Assembly (NCBI RefSeq): GCF_025147765.1
Contig: NZ_CP102265.1
Coordinates: 3,385,001-3,449,000, forward strand
Direction: 5' to 3'
Origin: Blautia obeum ATCC 29174
Lineage (GTDB): Bacteria; Bacillota; Clostridia; Lachnospirales; Lachnospiraceae
Length of the DNA: 64,000 bases
This document shows positions 52,310-61,210 of the stretch, piece after piece. The position numbers were made by a program, and so were the translations under genes. A model generated the notes under the pieces. That model saw only the letters and a program-made list of their open reading frames with translations, did not search any database and was not told the DNA's origin. Positions within the stretch are counted from its first letter, which is position 1. Every line of letters begins with the position of its first letter.

Positions 52310-52371
52310 TGTTAACCGGTTTCACATTGTTTATTTTTCTTTATATTACCATTCATTTTTTACTTTGTAAA
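52310..52371 (-). promoter_or_regulatory. Promoter and LacI/CcpA-type operator of the glycyl-radical cassette
   Basis: TTTACA (52371-52366), 17 bases, TAATAT (52348-52343). About 20 bases downstream lies GTTAACCGGTTTCACA (52310-52326 on the plus strand) with the AACCGGTT palindrome of LacI-family sites; it fits a cre consensus at 12 of 14 positions. Binding there would block early transcription. Confidence 0.65.
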
Positions 52372-52454
52372 TATACTTTTTTCATTTCATGCATTATGTA
52401 TGGTTTTATCAAATTATTTTTGTATATTATTCACAATTTCGCGGTTTCCTAAAT

Positions 52455-52518
52455 AAAAAAAGCCCCTACAATGCCTTTCGACACCATAGGAGCTTTCTCT
52501 GTAATTTTTCTTTATTCT
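52455..52518. repeat. 64-bp direct repeat, copy B (contains the alpha-galactosidase terminator)
   Basis: Same orientation as copy A (40990-41053), 61 of 64 identical. It begins at the stop codon of the GH36 gene and forms its terminator on the minus strand. Confidence 0.85.
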
Positions 52519-54715
52519 ATTCTGCCTTCAGATAAATCTGGAATGCATCATAATTTTGCTCTGGTAATGGAAGCAGGATTCCGGCATGCATCAACGCCGC
52601 GCCGGAGAAGTTTCCAGCGTCTTCTCCATCCAGCTGCATCTGATAAACCTTTTTCGGATCCAGCCCTTTCCATTTCACGATCTCAGATGCTGCATTTGCA
52701 TACATATCTGTATAAACGACAGACATGCAGGCCTCACTGCCATCCTGTGCCGCATATTCCCATACAGTATAGTCTCTGTTTTCAAATGGTGAAGTCAGTC
52801 TGTAATAATCTCCGAACTGGAACAGTCTTCCATGTTCTTTGAAGAACGCAATCTGTTCTCCCGCCATCTTCTTTTCTTCATCAGTCATCTTACTGAGATC
52901 CAGTTCATATCCAAATGTTCCCTGCATTGCACAGATTCCTCTTGTCTTGAATGGTGTCACGCGATGATTCTGATGATTCGGGCAAACCGATACGTGTGCG
53001 GAAACAGAAGACATCGGATAGCCAAAGGAAGTACCGTACTGAATACGCAGTCTTTCAATCGCATCCGTATTATCGCTACACCAGATCTGCGGACAGTAAT
53101 ACAACATACCTGCATCAAACCGTCCACCGCCGCCACTGCATCCTTCCAGCAGAAGTTCCGGGAATCTCTGAGTCACAGCTTCCAGTACTTTATAAAGGCC
53201 AAGCACATAACGATGTCTCAGTTCCCCCTGACGGTCACGTGGAAGCTTCGCACTGTAAGCAGCCATAAGTGAACGGTTCATATCCCATTTGATATACTGG
53301 ATATCCGCTTTCTCTACAATATCACAGATCCGCTCTGTCAGATAATCTGTCACATCTTCTCTGGACATATCCAATACCAGCTGGGAACGACTTCTGATCG
53401 GCTGTCTTCCCGGTATGACCAGTGCCCAGTCCGGATGTGCCCGATACAGATCACTGTCCTCAGAGATCATCTCCGGCTCAAACCAAAGCCCGAAAGAAAG
53501 TCCCATATCATGTACTTCTTTCACCAGCTCAGAAAGGGTTCCGCACAGCTTTTTCTCATTTACAAACCAGTCGCCAAGACCGGAGAAATCATCATCCCTT
53601 TTTCCAAACCATCCATCATCCAGTACCAGCATATCCAGATTCAGTTCTGCCGCTTCTTTTGCAATTGCAATCAGATTGTCTTTGTTAAAATCAAAATAGG
53701 TTGCTTCCCAGTTATTTACCAGAATCGGGCGCACTCTGTCTTTCCAGCAGCTGCGGATCAGATTCGACACGATTGCCTGATGCAGAGTCTGGGACAGCTT
53801 TGAAAATCCATCTGCACTGTATGTCAGACATACCTCAGGTGTGCTGAAGCTTTCACCCTTTTTTAGTTTCCAGGAAAAATCATAGTCATCAATTCCAATG
53901 ACCAGTCTTGTCTGATTAAACTGATCTACTTCTGCCTGTGCATGAAAACCGCCACTGTACAGAAAAGATGCACTGTAGCACTCACCAGTACTCTCTGTAG
54001 TGTCTTTATCCGCAAGAATCACAAAAGGATTATGCTGGTGGCTGGAAGTTCCACGGGTACTGCGAAGCTCCGTGATGCCGTGTGGCAGACTGTTTCTTTC
54101 CATCTGACGCTCACCGGCATGTTTTCCATAAAAATGAATCAGATCATATTTTCCCATTCCAAGATCCAGACACGCACTCATAATTCTGGAAATCTGGATA
54201 TCACCCTCTGTACGGTTTTCGACTACTGCTGCTCTTGTAATAATATCCAGCTCTTCAAAGACTCCATAAAGAAGATGTACATAGACTTCTTCAACAGCAT
54301 CTTTCAGAACGATCTCCAGTGTCTTTCCTTCTGATTTCTCAGAAGAAAAGAATGCCGGAAGCCCCGGAATGTTATATTTTCCATCTCTTACCTGATAGCT
54401 GTCAAAGAAAAATATCCCGTCCTGTACACCGCTTCCAAGGTCTGCTTTCAGACAGTCTACACGATAATCTCCGTCGCCATATACCGGAAACTCCTGCGGA
54501 AGAAAATCCAGAGAATATACACGCTCTCTGTCAGTCCCCGGGATATTTCCGCTGAATCCACGGTCTGCCATACGAATCAGATAGGAACAGTCCGTATCAT
54601 CCGTACGGTTTCCGTAATAAGTGTGAATAAGCATATTCTGCTCGTCCACTTTCATCTGATAAGTACTGTTTTTTGTATGAAGAGTAAAAATCTGATTCTT
54701 TATATTGATAGCCAT
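52517..54715 (-). CDS. GH36 alpha-galactosidase
   Basis: 732 residues, full length, no signal peptide. Hydrolyses alpha-1,6-galactosides such as melibiose and raffinose inside the cell. LVLDDGWFGKRDDD, the nucleophile in YIKWDMNR, CSGGGGRFD and the acid/base Asp in CSDNTDAIER match GH36. It is the last gene of the raf/msm-type operon. Confidence 0.96.
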   Translation of the reverse strand: MAINIKNQIFTLHTKNSTYQMKVDEQNMLIHTYYGNRTDDTDCSYLIRMADRGFSGNIPGTDRERVYSLDFLPQEFPVYGDGDYRVDCLKADLGSGVQDGIFFFDSYQVRDGKYNIPGLPAFFSSEKSEGKTLEIVLKDAVEEVYVHLLYGVFEELDIITRAAVVENRTEGDIQISRIMSACLDLGMGKYDLIHFYGKHAGERQMERNSLPHGITELRSTRGTSSHQHNPFVILADKDTTESTGECYSASFLYSGGFHAQAEVDQFNQTRLVIGIDDYDFSWKLKKGESFSTPEVCLTYSADGFSKLSQTLHQAIVSNLIRSCWKDRVRPILVNNWEATYFDFNKDNLIAIAKEAAELNLDMLVLDDGWFGKRDDDFSGLGDWFVNEKKLCGTLSELVKEVHDMGLSFGLWFEPEMISEDSDLYRAHPDWALVIPGRQPIRSRSQLVLDMSREDVTDYLTERICDIVEKADIQYIKWDMNRSLMAAYSAKLPRDRQGELRHRYVLGLYKVLEAVTQRFPELLLEGCSGGGGRFDAGMLYYCPQIWCSDNTDAIERLRIQYGTSFGYPMSSVSAHVSVCPNHQNHRVTPFKTRGICAMQGTFGYELDLSKMTDEEKKMAGEQIAFFKEHGRLFQFGDYYRLTSPFENRDYTVWEYAAQDGSEACMSVVYTDMYANAASEIVKWKGLDPKKVYQMQLDGEDAGNFSGAALMHAGILLPLPEQNYDAFQIYLKAE

Positions 54716-54746
54716 TGTCGTTTTCCCTTTCTGTCTTTTTCAAGAA

Positions 54747-55610
54747 TTATTTTACTGCTCCGTTTACAACACCATTGATAATCTGCTTCTGGCAAATGAT
54801 ATAGAAGATCAGAATTGGTAAAAGTGCCAGGAGATAAGATGCAAATGCCAGGTTATAATTCGTTCCGAACTGTGTCTGGAAATTCAGCTGTGCCAGCGGC
54901 AGTGTGTTCTGATCTGTACCGGACATGATGACCAGTGGAGTCATAACGTCATTCCAGGTACTCATTGCTGTGAGAACTGCTACTGTTGCATGCATCGGTT
55001 TCATATTTGGAAAAATAATCTTCCAGTAAGTCTGCCATACTCCGGCTCCATCCACACAGGCGGCCTCTTCCAGTGCCATTGGGATATTATTCAGATATCC
55101 TGAATAAAGCAGTACATTCATCGGCATAAAAAACACAACATACAATACAATAACACCAAAGCGGTTTGCGATTCCCAGCTGTGCAGTTTCTTTTACCAGC
55201 GGCATCATAAGAACCGCAAACGGTACAAACATACCACTTACAATGTAATAGTAAGAAATCTTAAATATCTTACGCTGCTTCATCTTTCTTCCGATCAGAT
55301 AACCGGCAAGTGAATGTATCAATATACATAATACCACAGTTACCCCGGTAATAAGAAGACTGTTTCCAAGAGAATGCCAGAAATCAGTTACACGCATTGC
55401 CTCTGCAAAGTTTTCAAAACTCCATTTCTGTGGGAATGCCAGTGCACCAGCTACATCATTTGTCATTTCCGATGGCTTCTTAAATGCAATGATCACTGTC
55501 ATATACAGTGGAAATAAAACCGTCAGGCAGCCAAGTACCAGTAAAATATTAATAATCCTGTTTGTAGTCTTACCACGAACAGCGCCTTCTTTTTTCTTTG
55601 TTCTGCTCAT
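54747..55610 (-). CDS. Sugar ABC permease (MalG-like, raffinose/melibiose type)
   Basis: 287 residues, six membrane helices, EAA loop in ALEEAACVDGAGVWQTYWKI. Its ATG shares one base with the preceding permease stop (TAATG), so translation is coupled. Confidence 0.93.
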   Translation of the reverse strand: MSRTKKKEGAVRGKTTNRIINILLVLGCLTVLFPLYMTVIIAFKKPSEMTNDVAGALAFPQKWSFENFAEAMRVTDFWHSLGNSLLITGVTVVLCILIHSLAGYLIGRKMKQRKIFKISYYYIVSGMFVPFAVLMMPLVKETAQLGIANRFGVIVLYVVFFMPMNVLLYSGYLNNIPMALEEAACVDGAGVWQTYWKIIFPNMKPMHATVAVLTAMSTWNDVMTPLVIMSGTDQNTLPLAQLNFQTQFGTNYNLAFASYLLALLPILIFYIICQKQIINGVVNGAVK

Positions 55611-56494
55611 TATAACTGCTCCTCCTTACTTCCCAGGAATTTCATCTGAAACAGTGATATCGCAACGATCACAATAAAGAATACAAATGCATTCGCACTC
55701 TGGAAACCAAACTGTCCTCCACTCATACCATTGTTATAGATCAGATAAGAAATGGACTCTGTGCTCTGTGACGGGCCACCTTTTGTCAAAGACATGATCT
55801 GGTCAAATACCATCAGCGCATTTTTCATACAAAGGACAAGGTTAATTGTTACAAATGGCATGATCAGCGGAAGTGTAATGCTTTTAAATTTCTTCCATCC
55901 AGATGCTCCATCCAGCATACATGCCTCATAAACTTCTTCCGGAACAGTCTGCAGACCGGAAATATAAATGATCGTATTCATCGCGATTCCCTGCCATGCT
56001 CCGACGATCACAATTGCGATCCATGCCCATTTTGTACTTCCAAGGAGACTTGTTTTCAGGAAATCAATTCCTGTTACTTCTCCGATCGTTGGCAGAATAT
56101 ATGTAAAAATGAAACTGAAGATATAACCGATAACCAGACCTCCCAGAATATTTGGTACAAAATAGATTCCTCTGAGTGCATTTTTTCCACGGATCTTGCT
56201 GTTCAGTCCCAGTGCCAGGATCAGGCTGAGAAGATTGACCACAATTGTCATAACCAACGCATATTTAAATGTAAACAGATATGAGTGACCCACACGGGAA
56301 TCCTGGAAAATTTCTGCAAAGTTCCGCAGTCCTACAAAATCATAACTTCCATATCCGCGGAAGTTTGTAAGTCCGTAATAAAAACCTTTGATCAGCGGTA
56401 ATGTATTAAAGCAGAAGAAAAGAACCAGAATCGGCGCCAGAAGGCCAAGAAATATCTTTTCATTTTTGCTCCACGCACCATGCTTTTTATTCAT
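55610..56494 (-). CDS. Sugar ABC permease (MalF-like, raffinose/melibiose type)
   Basis: 294 residues from an ATG at 56494, with AGGAGGG at 8 bases; this overlaps the binding-protein stop by 8 bases. Six membrane helices; EAA loop in EEVYEACMLDGASGWKKF. Confidence 0.93.
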   Translation of the reverse strand: MNKKHGAWSKNEKIFLGLLAPILVLFFCFNTLPLIKGFYYGLTNFRGYGSYDFVGLRNFAEIFQDSRVGHSYLFTFKYALVMTIVVNLLSLILALGLNSKIRGKNALRGIYFVPNILGGLVIGYIFSFIFTYILPTIGEVTGIDFLKTSLLGSTKWAWIAIVIVGAWQGIAMNTIIYISGLQTVPEEVYEACMLDGASGWKKFKSITLPLIMPFVTINLVLCMKNALMVFDQIMSLTKGGPSQSTESISYLIYNNGMSGGQFGFQSANAFVFFIVIVAISLFQMKFLGSKEEQL

Positions 56495-57779
56495 GATCAT
56501 TGCCCTCCTCATATGCTTTTACTTTTGCCACGATATCTCTGTTATAGCGGATCCATTCTTTGTCAAATCGTTTCATAAATGTATCTGTCGCATCAGCACT
56601 GTCATCCATCAGATATGTCTGGATCATTGCATCTACCGACATTTCGCTCGGGTAATGATGGTCCTGATAATCCGCTACAATACCGTTTTCGATATAATCA
56701 CGCATTTCTTCCAGCTCCGGAGTAACCTCAAAATCACCTTTTTTACATGGAACAGCACTCTGTGCATTCAGATATTTTTTGACATTTTCATCTTCAAGCA
56801 TATAACTGAGCACTTCATAGGCTGCCTCTTTATTTTTACAATCTTTCATCACGCAGAACATCAGATCATTTCCGGAATTCAGCACATTTTTATCCGCATC
56901 TTCATTTGCCGGAAATACAAAAGAACCAATATTCATATCCGGATTTACAGATTTGATCTGAGAGATCGCATAGCTTCCAATTGTAAACATCGCAGATGCT
57001 CCTCTTGCGAATGCAGTGCAGGCATCGTTATATCCCTGAGACACCGGATCTTTCTGTCCATATGTAAGAAGCGCTTTTTCCTTTTCTGCCACTTCTCTGT
57101 AATTTTCTGCAAAAGTTGTTTTTCCACTGTTTACCTGATAAGTCAGATCAGAATCGCACAGACTTACTGCAATTGCATTCCACGGTGCCAGTGTAGTCCA
57201 TGTATCCTTAAAACCAAAATATAATGGCTGGATTCCTTCTGACTGGATCTGATCACAAAGATTCGTAAATTCTGTCCATGTGGTCGGAACCTCCCAGCCA
57301 TGTTCTTCAAACATATCCCGGTTAAAAAGAATTCCAGCTGCATTTGCCATATACGGAACGGCATAAACACCATCTTTCGGCACATATTCCAGATCTTTGT
57401 TCATCTCAAGATATTTCTCTTTAATATCGTTCAGTCCTTCAAAATCAGAAATATCCATCAGCATGTCTGCATCCAGAAAATTGGAATAATTAATATCCCC
57501 GCCAATTCCGATGATATCCGGATTATCCTCGCGGATAAATCTTGTTTTCAGGATTGTCATTGCATCGTTCGGTGAATCAATCTTTAAATAAATATCATCA
57601 TGTGTCGCATTGAACTCATCCTGAAACTGTTCAAAAATATCTACCGCCTCCGGTTTATACTGTACCATTTCAATTACAGTTTTGCCCTCTGTTTCGTCCT
57701 TTCCGGAGCATCCTGTCATAACTGTTCCCATTGCCAGAACTCCCGCAAGGAAAACAGCACCTACCTTATGCTTTCCCAT
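56487..57779 (-). CDS. Sugar-binding lipoprotein (raffinose/melibiose type)
   Basis: 430 residues. Signal peptide with lipobox MTGC, lipidated at C24. Mature solute-binding protein fold with PEAVDIFEQFQDEFNAT and FIREDNPDIIGIGGD. GGGAG precedes the ATG. First gene of the operon with the two permeases and GH36, so it should deliver alpha-galactosides. No ATPase is encoded here either. Confidence 0.93.
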   Translation of the reverse strand: MGKHKVGAVFLAGVLAMGTVMTGCSGKDETEGKTVIEMVQYKPEAVDIFEQFQDEFNATHDDIYLKIDSPNDAMTILKTRFIREDNPDIIGIGGDINYSNFLDADMLMDISDFEGLNDIKEKYLEMNKDLEYVPKDGVYAVPYMANAAGILFNRDMFEEHGWEVPTTWTEFTNLCDQIQSEGIQPLYFGFKDTWTTLAPWNAIAVSLCDSDLTYQVNSGKTTFAENYREVAEKEKALLTYGQKDPVSQGYNDACTAFARGASAMFTIGSYAISQIKSVNPDMNIGSFVFPANEDADKNVLNSGNDLMFCVMKDCKNKEAAYEVLSYMLEDENVKKYLNAQSAVPCKKGDFEVTPELEEMRDYIENGIVADYQDHHYPSEMSVDAMIQTYLMDDSADATDTFMKRFDKEWIRYNRDIVAKVKAYEEGNDHE

Positions 57780-57903
57780 TTGTTTCTCCCTTCTTTACAG
57801 CTATTCACTGCCATCTGGCAGTTCAGATTCAGACCGGTCATCTCTGTTTGATTTGATTCTAACACCAAAAGAAAAGCTTCGTACATAGATCGATAACATC
57901 AAA

Positions 57904-57962
57904 ATATACCATAATGCGTTATTTCCAGAATAATGTTGATGTTACTACGCATTATGGTATAT
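57904..57962. promoter_or_regulatory. Perfect 16-bp inverted repeat between the divergent raf operon and AraC regulator
   Basis: ATATACCATAATGCGT (57904-57919) and ACGCATTATGGTATAT (57947-57962), 27 bases apart. Each arm overlaps one promoter: the left arm the weak minus-strand -10 (TATATT, 57903-57908) and the right arm the plus-strand TATAAT. They are probably binding sites of the adjacent AraC regulator. Confidence 0.75.
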
Positions 57963-57965
57963 AAT
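57936..57965 (+). promoter_or_regulatory. Promoter of the AraC gene at 58051
   Basis: TTGATG, 18 bases, TATAAT, overlapping the right arm of the inverted repeat. Confidence 0.6.
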
Positions 57966-58050
57966 AGTACTAAATAGCGATATTTCGTTAAAATTGTACG
58001 ATTTCTGTATCTCGTTTTTATGCATATTTTACTATATTTTGTAGGAGGAA

Positions 58051-58914
58051 ATGATAAAAACCATGTCAGATTCTATTTTTCATATATTTTCCGATGAACG
58101 TTTTCTTGACCTGACCGTGTATCAGTACGGCTACGAGAAATGTGAACCGCTGCATTCTTATGGTCCATTTGTACGTAATCATTATCTTTTTCACTATATT
58201 ATTTCCGGCAAAGGAATGCTGAGTGTTACAGAAAAAGATGACAATGCTGTTTACCATATGGAAGCACATTCCGGCTTTCTCATTGAACCGGGGCGTATCA
58301 ATCTTTACAGTGCTGACCAGAAATTCCCATGGGAATACGTCTGGGTAGAGTTCGATGGACTGCGTGCAAAAGAGCTGATGGAAGAAGCCGGACTGTCCAA
58401 CGATCATCCGGTCTTTCATCCCATTTCCGATACAGCAGCAGATAAGCTTCGCGATGAAATGCTGCGTCTGACACAATACCCGGACAATTCCCGCCCACTT
58501 GGAATCATTGGTCAGTTATATCTTATTATGGATGCCCTTATCCAGGGTTCTTCCAATAAAAAAAGGCTTCAGGGCGGAAAGCTTTCTAGATTTTACGCAC
58601 AGGAAGCACTTTCTTTTATTGAACAAAATTATGCATTACCTATTACAGTCGAAGATATGGCTAATCGATGCAATCTTGATCGAAGCTATTTTGGTAAAGT
58701 TTTCAAAGATATGATCGGACAGTCTCCACAGGACTTCCTGATTCGCTATCGAATGAGTAAAGCAACCTCTCTGCTTACCAGCACCAGCCTGTCCATTGGT
58801 GACATCAGCGTTCAGGTTGGATATCCAAACCAGCTTCATTTTTCCAGAGCATTCCGTAACATTTACGGGATGTCACCAAGACAATATCGCCAACAGAACA
58901 AATTATTGTCCTGA
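58051..58914 (+). CDS. AraC-family regulator (MsmR/RafR type)
   Basis: 287 residues. N-terminal cupin (about 20-160) with HYIISGKGMLSVTE and GFLIEPGRINLY. C-terminal double HTH: ITVEDMANRCNLDRSYFGKV and LSIGDISVQVGYPNQLHF, ending PRQYRQQN. AGGAGG is only 2 bases from the ATG at 58051; an in-frame ATG 12 bases later is the alternative start. It is divergent from the alpha-galactoside operon and very likely its activator. Confidence 0.9.
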   Translation: MIKTMSDSIFHIFSDERFLDLTVYQYGYEKCEPLHSYGPFVRNHYLFHYIISGKGMLSVTEKDDNAVYHMEAHSGFLIEPGRINLYSADQKFPWEYVWVEFDGLRAKELMEEAGLSNDHPVFHPISDTAADKLRDEMLRLTQYPDNSRPLGIIGQLYLIMDALIQGSSNKKRLQGGKLSRFYAQEALSFIEQNYALPITVEDMANRCNLDRSYFGKVFKDMIGQSPQDFLIRYRMSKATSLLTSTSLSIGDISVQVGYPNQLHFSRAFRNIYGMSPRQYRQQNKLLS

Positions 58915-58995
58915 ATCACAGGCAGGTTACGTTTCTGTTTACTTTTCTTCATGATATTGCATTTTCTGCGAAAAGAATAGCTTTTACACCAGTCT

Positions 58996-59339
58996 GATGG
59001 TAACACCTCTTCATCTCAGAATACCGGAACTCTGGTTTTTGACGATGGTACAGATACTGTCTCTTCTTATCTCAGCACTGGCAGCAGCGCAGCCAATCTG
59101 CCTGCGTCCCAGATTCTCAAAAAAGCTTCTGACACCAGTGATTATACGGATGTAAGAAATTAAGAACACTGAACATTCAGTCTCCAGGATTATCGCAGAA
59201 ATACACTGGTTCAAATGCCTTTAAAGGAACACCTGCAAAAATGAAAGTCTATGTTCCAAGAAAACAGGCCAAAAATTATAAAAAATTATTCCTGAAACGA
59301 GGAATGCGCAAAACTGTCACTTTCAAAGGCATTCGATAG
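58996..59339 (+). pseudogene. Remnant of a BspA-like leucine-rich-repeat surface protein
   Basis: One frame (58996-59163) gives a Ser/Thr/Asp-rich stretch ending DYTDVRN; the next frame continues LRTLNIQ...SNAFKGTPAKMKVYVP and ends KRGMRKTVTFKGIR at 59339. This end is typical of BspA-like proteins. The two frames are offset near 59160 and there is no start codon or ribosome site, so the 5' part is lost. Bases 58915-58995 hold nothing recognisable. Confidence 0.7.
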
Positions 59340-59349
59340 GTAGTAAAAA

Positions 59350-59392
59350 GAAGGAGCAGTCCGAAAATATATTTCAGACAGCTCCTTTTTTT
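59350..59392 (+). terminator. Terminator after the pseudogene
   Basis: AAGGAGC pairs with GCTCCTT with inner GTC/GAC pairing, then a 7-T run. Confidence 0.8.
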
Positions 59393-59464
59393 CTGACTTA
59401 AGAAGGGGAATTTCTGATATAAATACTGTTCGCCCATATTCTCCCCACCAACAGTTTTATTTAC

Positions 59465-60655
59465 CTACTGCAACTCCTTCAATATTGATCTTCCAATCGT
59501 GCCTTCCGGCATCTGTACCCCAAAATTTTCTGCAACAGATGCACCGATCACCGCAAATGTATCCTGATTCTCAATAGCTCCTGTTTCTTTCATTTTCTTT
59601 GAATATGCAATAAATGGTACATATTCTCTTGTATGATCTGTTCCGGTATAAGTTGGATCATTTCCATGATCCGCAGTCAGGATCAGAAGATCATCCTCGC
59701 GCAGCTCATTCATCAGAGTTCCGAGTCCACTATCAAACTTCTCAATCTCACGTCCGTATCCTTCCGGATTTCTTCTATGCCCCCACAAAGCGTCAAAATC
59801 CACCAGATTCACAAAGCAGAGGCCATGAAAATCTTTTTTACAGATATCAATCGTCTGTTGCATGCCATGCACAGAACTGTCTGAATGGTAAGTCTGTGTA
59901 ATTCCCTCACCACAGAAAATATCATTGATCTTTCCAACACCAATCACATCAAGACCTGCATCCTTCAATGCATTTAAGGCTGTTCTTCCAGTCGGTTTCA
60001 ACGCATAGTCATGGCGGTTGCTGGTTCTCTTAAACTCACCCTTTTTCTTTCCGACATACGGTCTCGCAATAACTCTGCCGACTCTCCACTCATCCTTCAT
60101 GGTCAGTTCCCTGGCAATCTCACAGCAGCGATACAGGTTGGCAAGATCAAATGTCTCTTCATTTCCACAGATCTGCATTACCGAATCCGCAGAAGTATAG
60201 ACAATCATCGCTCCTGTATTGATTTCTTCCTCACCAAGTTCCTCGATGATTTCTGTTCCACTGGCACTCTTATTTCCAATCACACGCTTGCCACATCTCT
60301 TTTCCAGTTCATCGATCAGTTCTTTAGGAAAACCTGTTTCTGTAAAAGTAATAAACGGCTTCTGTGTATAGATTCCCATCATTTCCCAGTGACCTGTCAT
60401 TGTATCCTTTCCATTGCTGGTCTCCCCAATTCGCATATAGCGGCCAATCGGATTTTCCACGCCTTCCATCGTACCACCCTTATGCAGATTCAACATTCCA
60501 AGTTTCTGAAGATTTGGAATATCCAAAGTTCCCATCTTATCCAGGATATGTCCGAACGTATCCACACCCTTATCGCCAAATTTCTCAGAATCCGGCATTG
60601 CTCCAATCCCCAGTGAATCCAGAACGATCACAAATACTCTCTTATAAGTTTCCAT
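59465..60655 (-). CDS. deoB: Phosphopentomutase
   Basis: 396 residues from an ATG at 60655 with AAAGGAG upstream. Converts (deoxy)ribose 1-phosphate to the 5-phosphate. Motifs: VLDSLGIGAMPD with the metal Asp, the phosphoacceptor Thr in NGKDTMTGHWE, and TADHGNDPTYTGTDHTRE near the C-terminus. Last gene of the udp-cdd-deoB operon. Confidence 0.96.
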   Translation of the reverse strand: METYKRVFVIVLDSLGIGAMPDSEKFGDKGVDTFGHILDKMGTLDIPNLQKLGMLNLHKGGTMEGVENPIGRYMRIGETSNGKDTMTGHWEMMGIYTQKPFITFTETGFPKELIDELEKRCGKRVIGNKSASGTEIIEELGEEEINTGAMIVYTSADSVMQICGNEETFDLANLYRCCEIARELTMKDEWRVGRVIARPYVGKKKGEFKRTSNRHDYALKPTGRTALNALKDAGLDVIGVGKINDIFCGEGITQTYHSDSSVHGMQQTIDICKKDFHGLCFVNLVDFDALWGHRRNPEGYGREIEKFDSGLGTLMNELREDDLLILTADHGNDPTYTGTDHTREYVPFIAYSKKMKETGAIENQDTFAVIGASVAENFGVQMPEGTIGRSILKELQ

Positions 60656-60700
60656 AAACACTCCTTTCTGCCTGTTCCCATCAGGCGAATGTCCGTTAAA

Positions 60701-61210
60701 CTATGCCAGATCTGCCGGTCCAAATCCAAGCGGAAAAAGTTCCCTTAAAGTAAAGACATCGTATTTATCTTTGCTGACTGCCAGAATGATCTGAAATGTT
60801 TCCGGATCACAGAACTCCATCATGACCTGTCTGCACACACCACACGGTGCCGCATACCCTGTCAGAACTCCATCCCTGCCGCCTACAACACAGATTGCCT
60901 GAAATTCCTTTACTCCTTCACTGACTGCTTTAAAAAAAGCAGTCCTCTCAGCACAGTTTGTTGGTGTATAAGCAGCATTTTCAATATTACATCCTGTATA
61001 ATACGTGCCATTCTTTGCCAGAAGTGCCGCTCCCACATGAAAATGTGAATATGGCGCATAAGAATAACCCAGCTGTTTTATCGCCAGATCGATCATTTCT
61101 TCAATCTGTTTTTTATCCATTCTCCTGCCTGCCTTTCCTTCTGTATAGATTATCTTTTTATATAGATCAAGTGCATCCTTTGTCTCAAATGCTTTTGTCT
61201 TTGTTGTCAT
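60701..61210 (-). CDS. cdd: Cytidine deaminase
   Basis: Zinc deaminase: HVGAALLAKNG, catalytic NCAERTAF (Cys-Ala-Glu) and APCGVCRQ. The ATG at 61210 overlaps the udp stop (ATGA) with AAGGA upstream and gives 169 residues, about 30 more than usual. An internal ATG at 61120 gives a normal 139-residue enzyme but has a ribosome site only one base away. Which start is used is unresolved. Deaminates cytidine and deoxycytidine to feed Udp. Confidence 0.92.
   Translation of the reverse strand: MTTKTKAFETKDALDLYKKIIYTEGKAGRRMDKKQIEEMIDLAIKQLGYSYAPYSHFHVGAALLAKNGTYYTGCNIENAAYTPTNCAERTAFFKAVSEGVKEFQAICVVGGRDGVLTGYAAPCGVCRQVMMEFCDPETFQIILAVSKDKYDVFTLRELFPLGFGPADLA

Noticed and set aside
40990..52518. 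A transposon or integrative element carrying the cassette
   Set aside because: No transposase, integrase or terminal inverted repeats; only the terminator-containing direct repeats support mobility by recombination.
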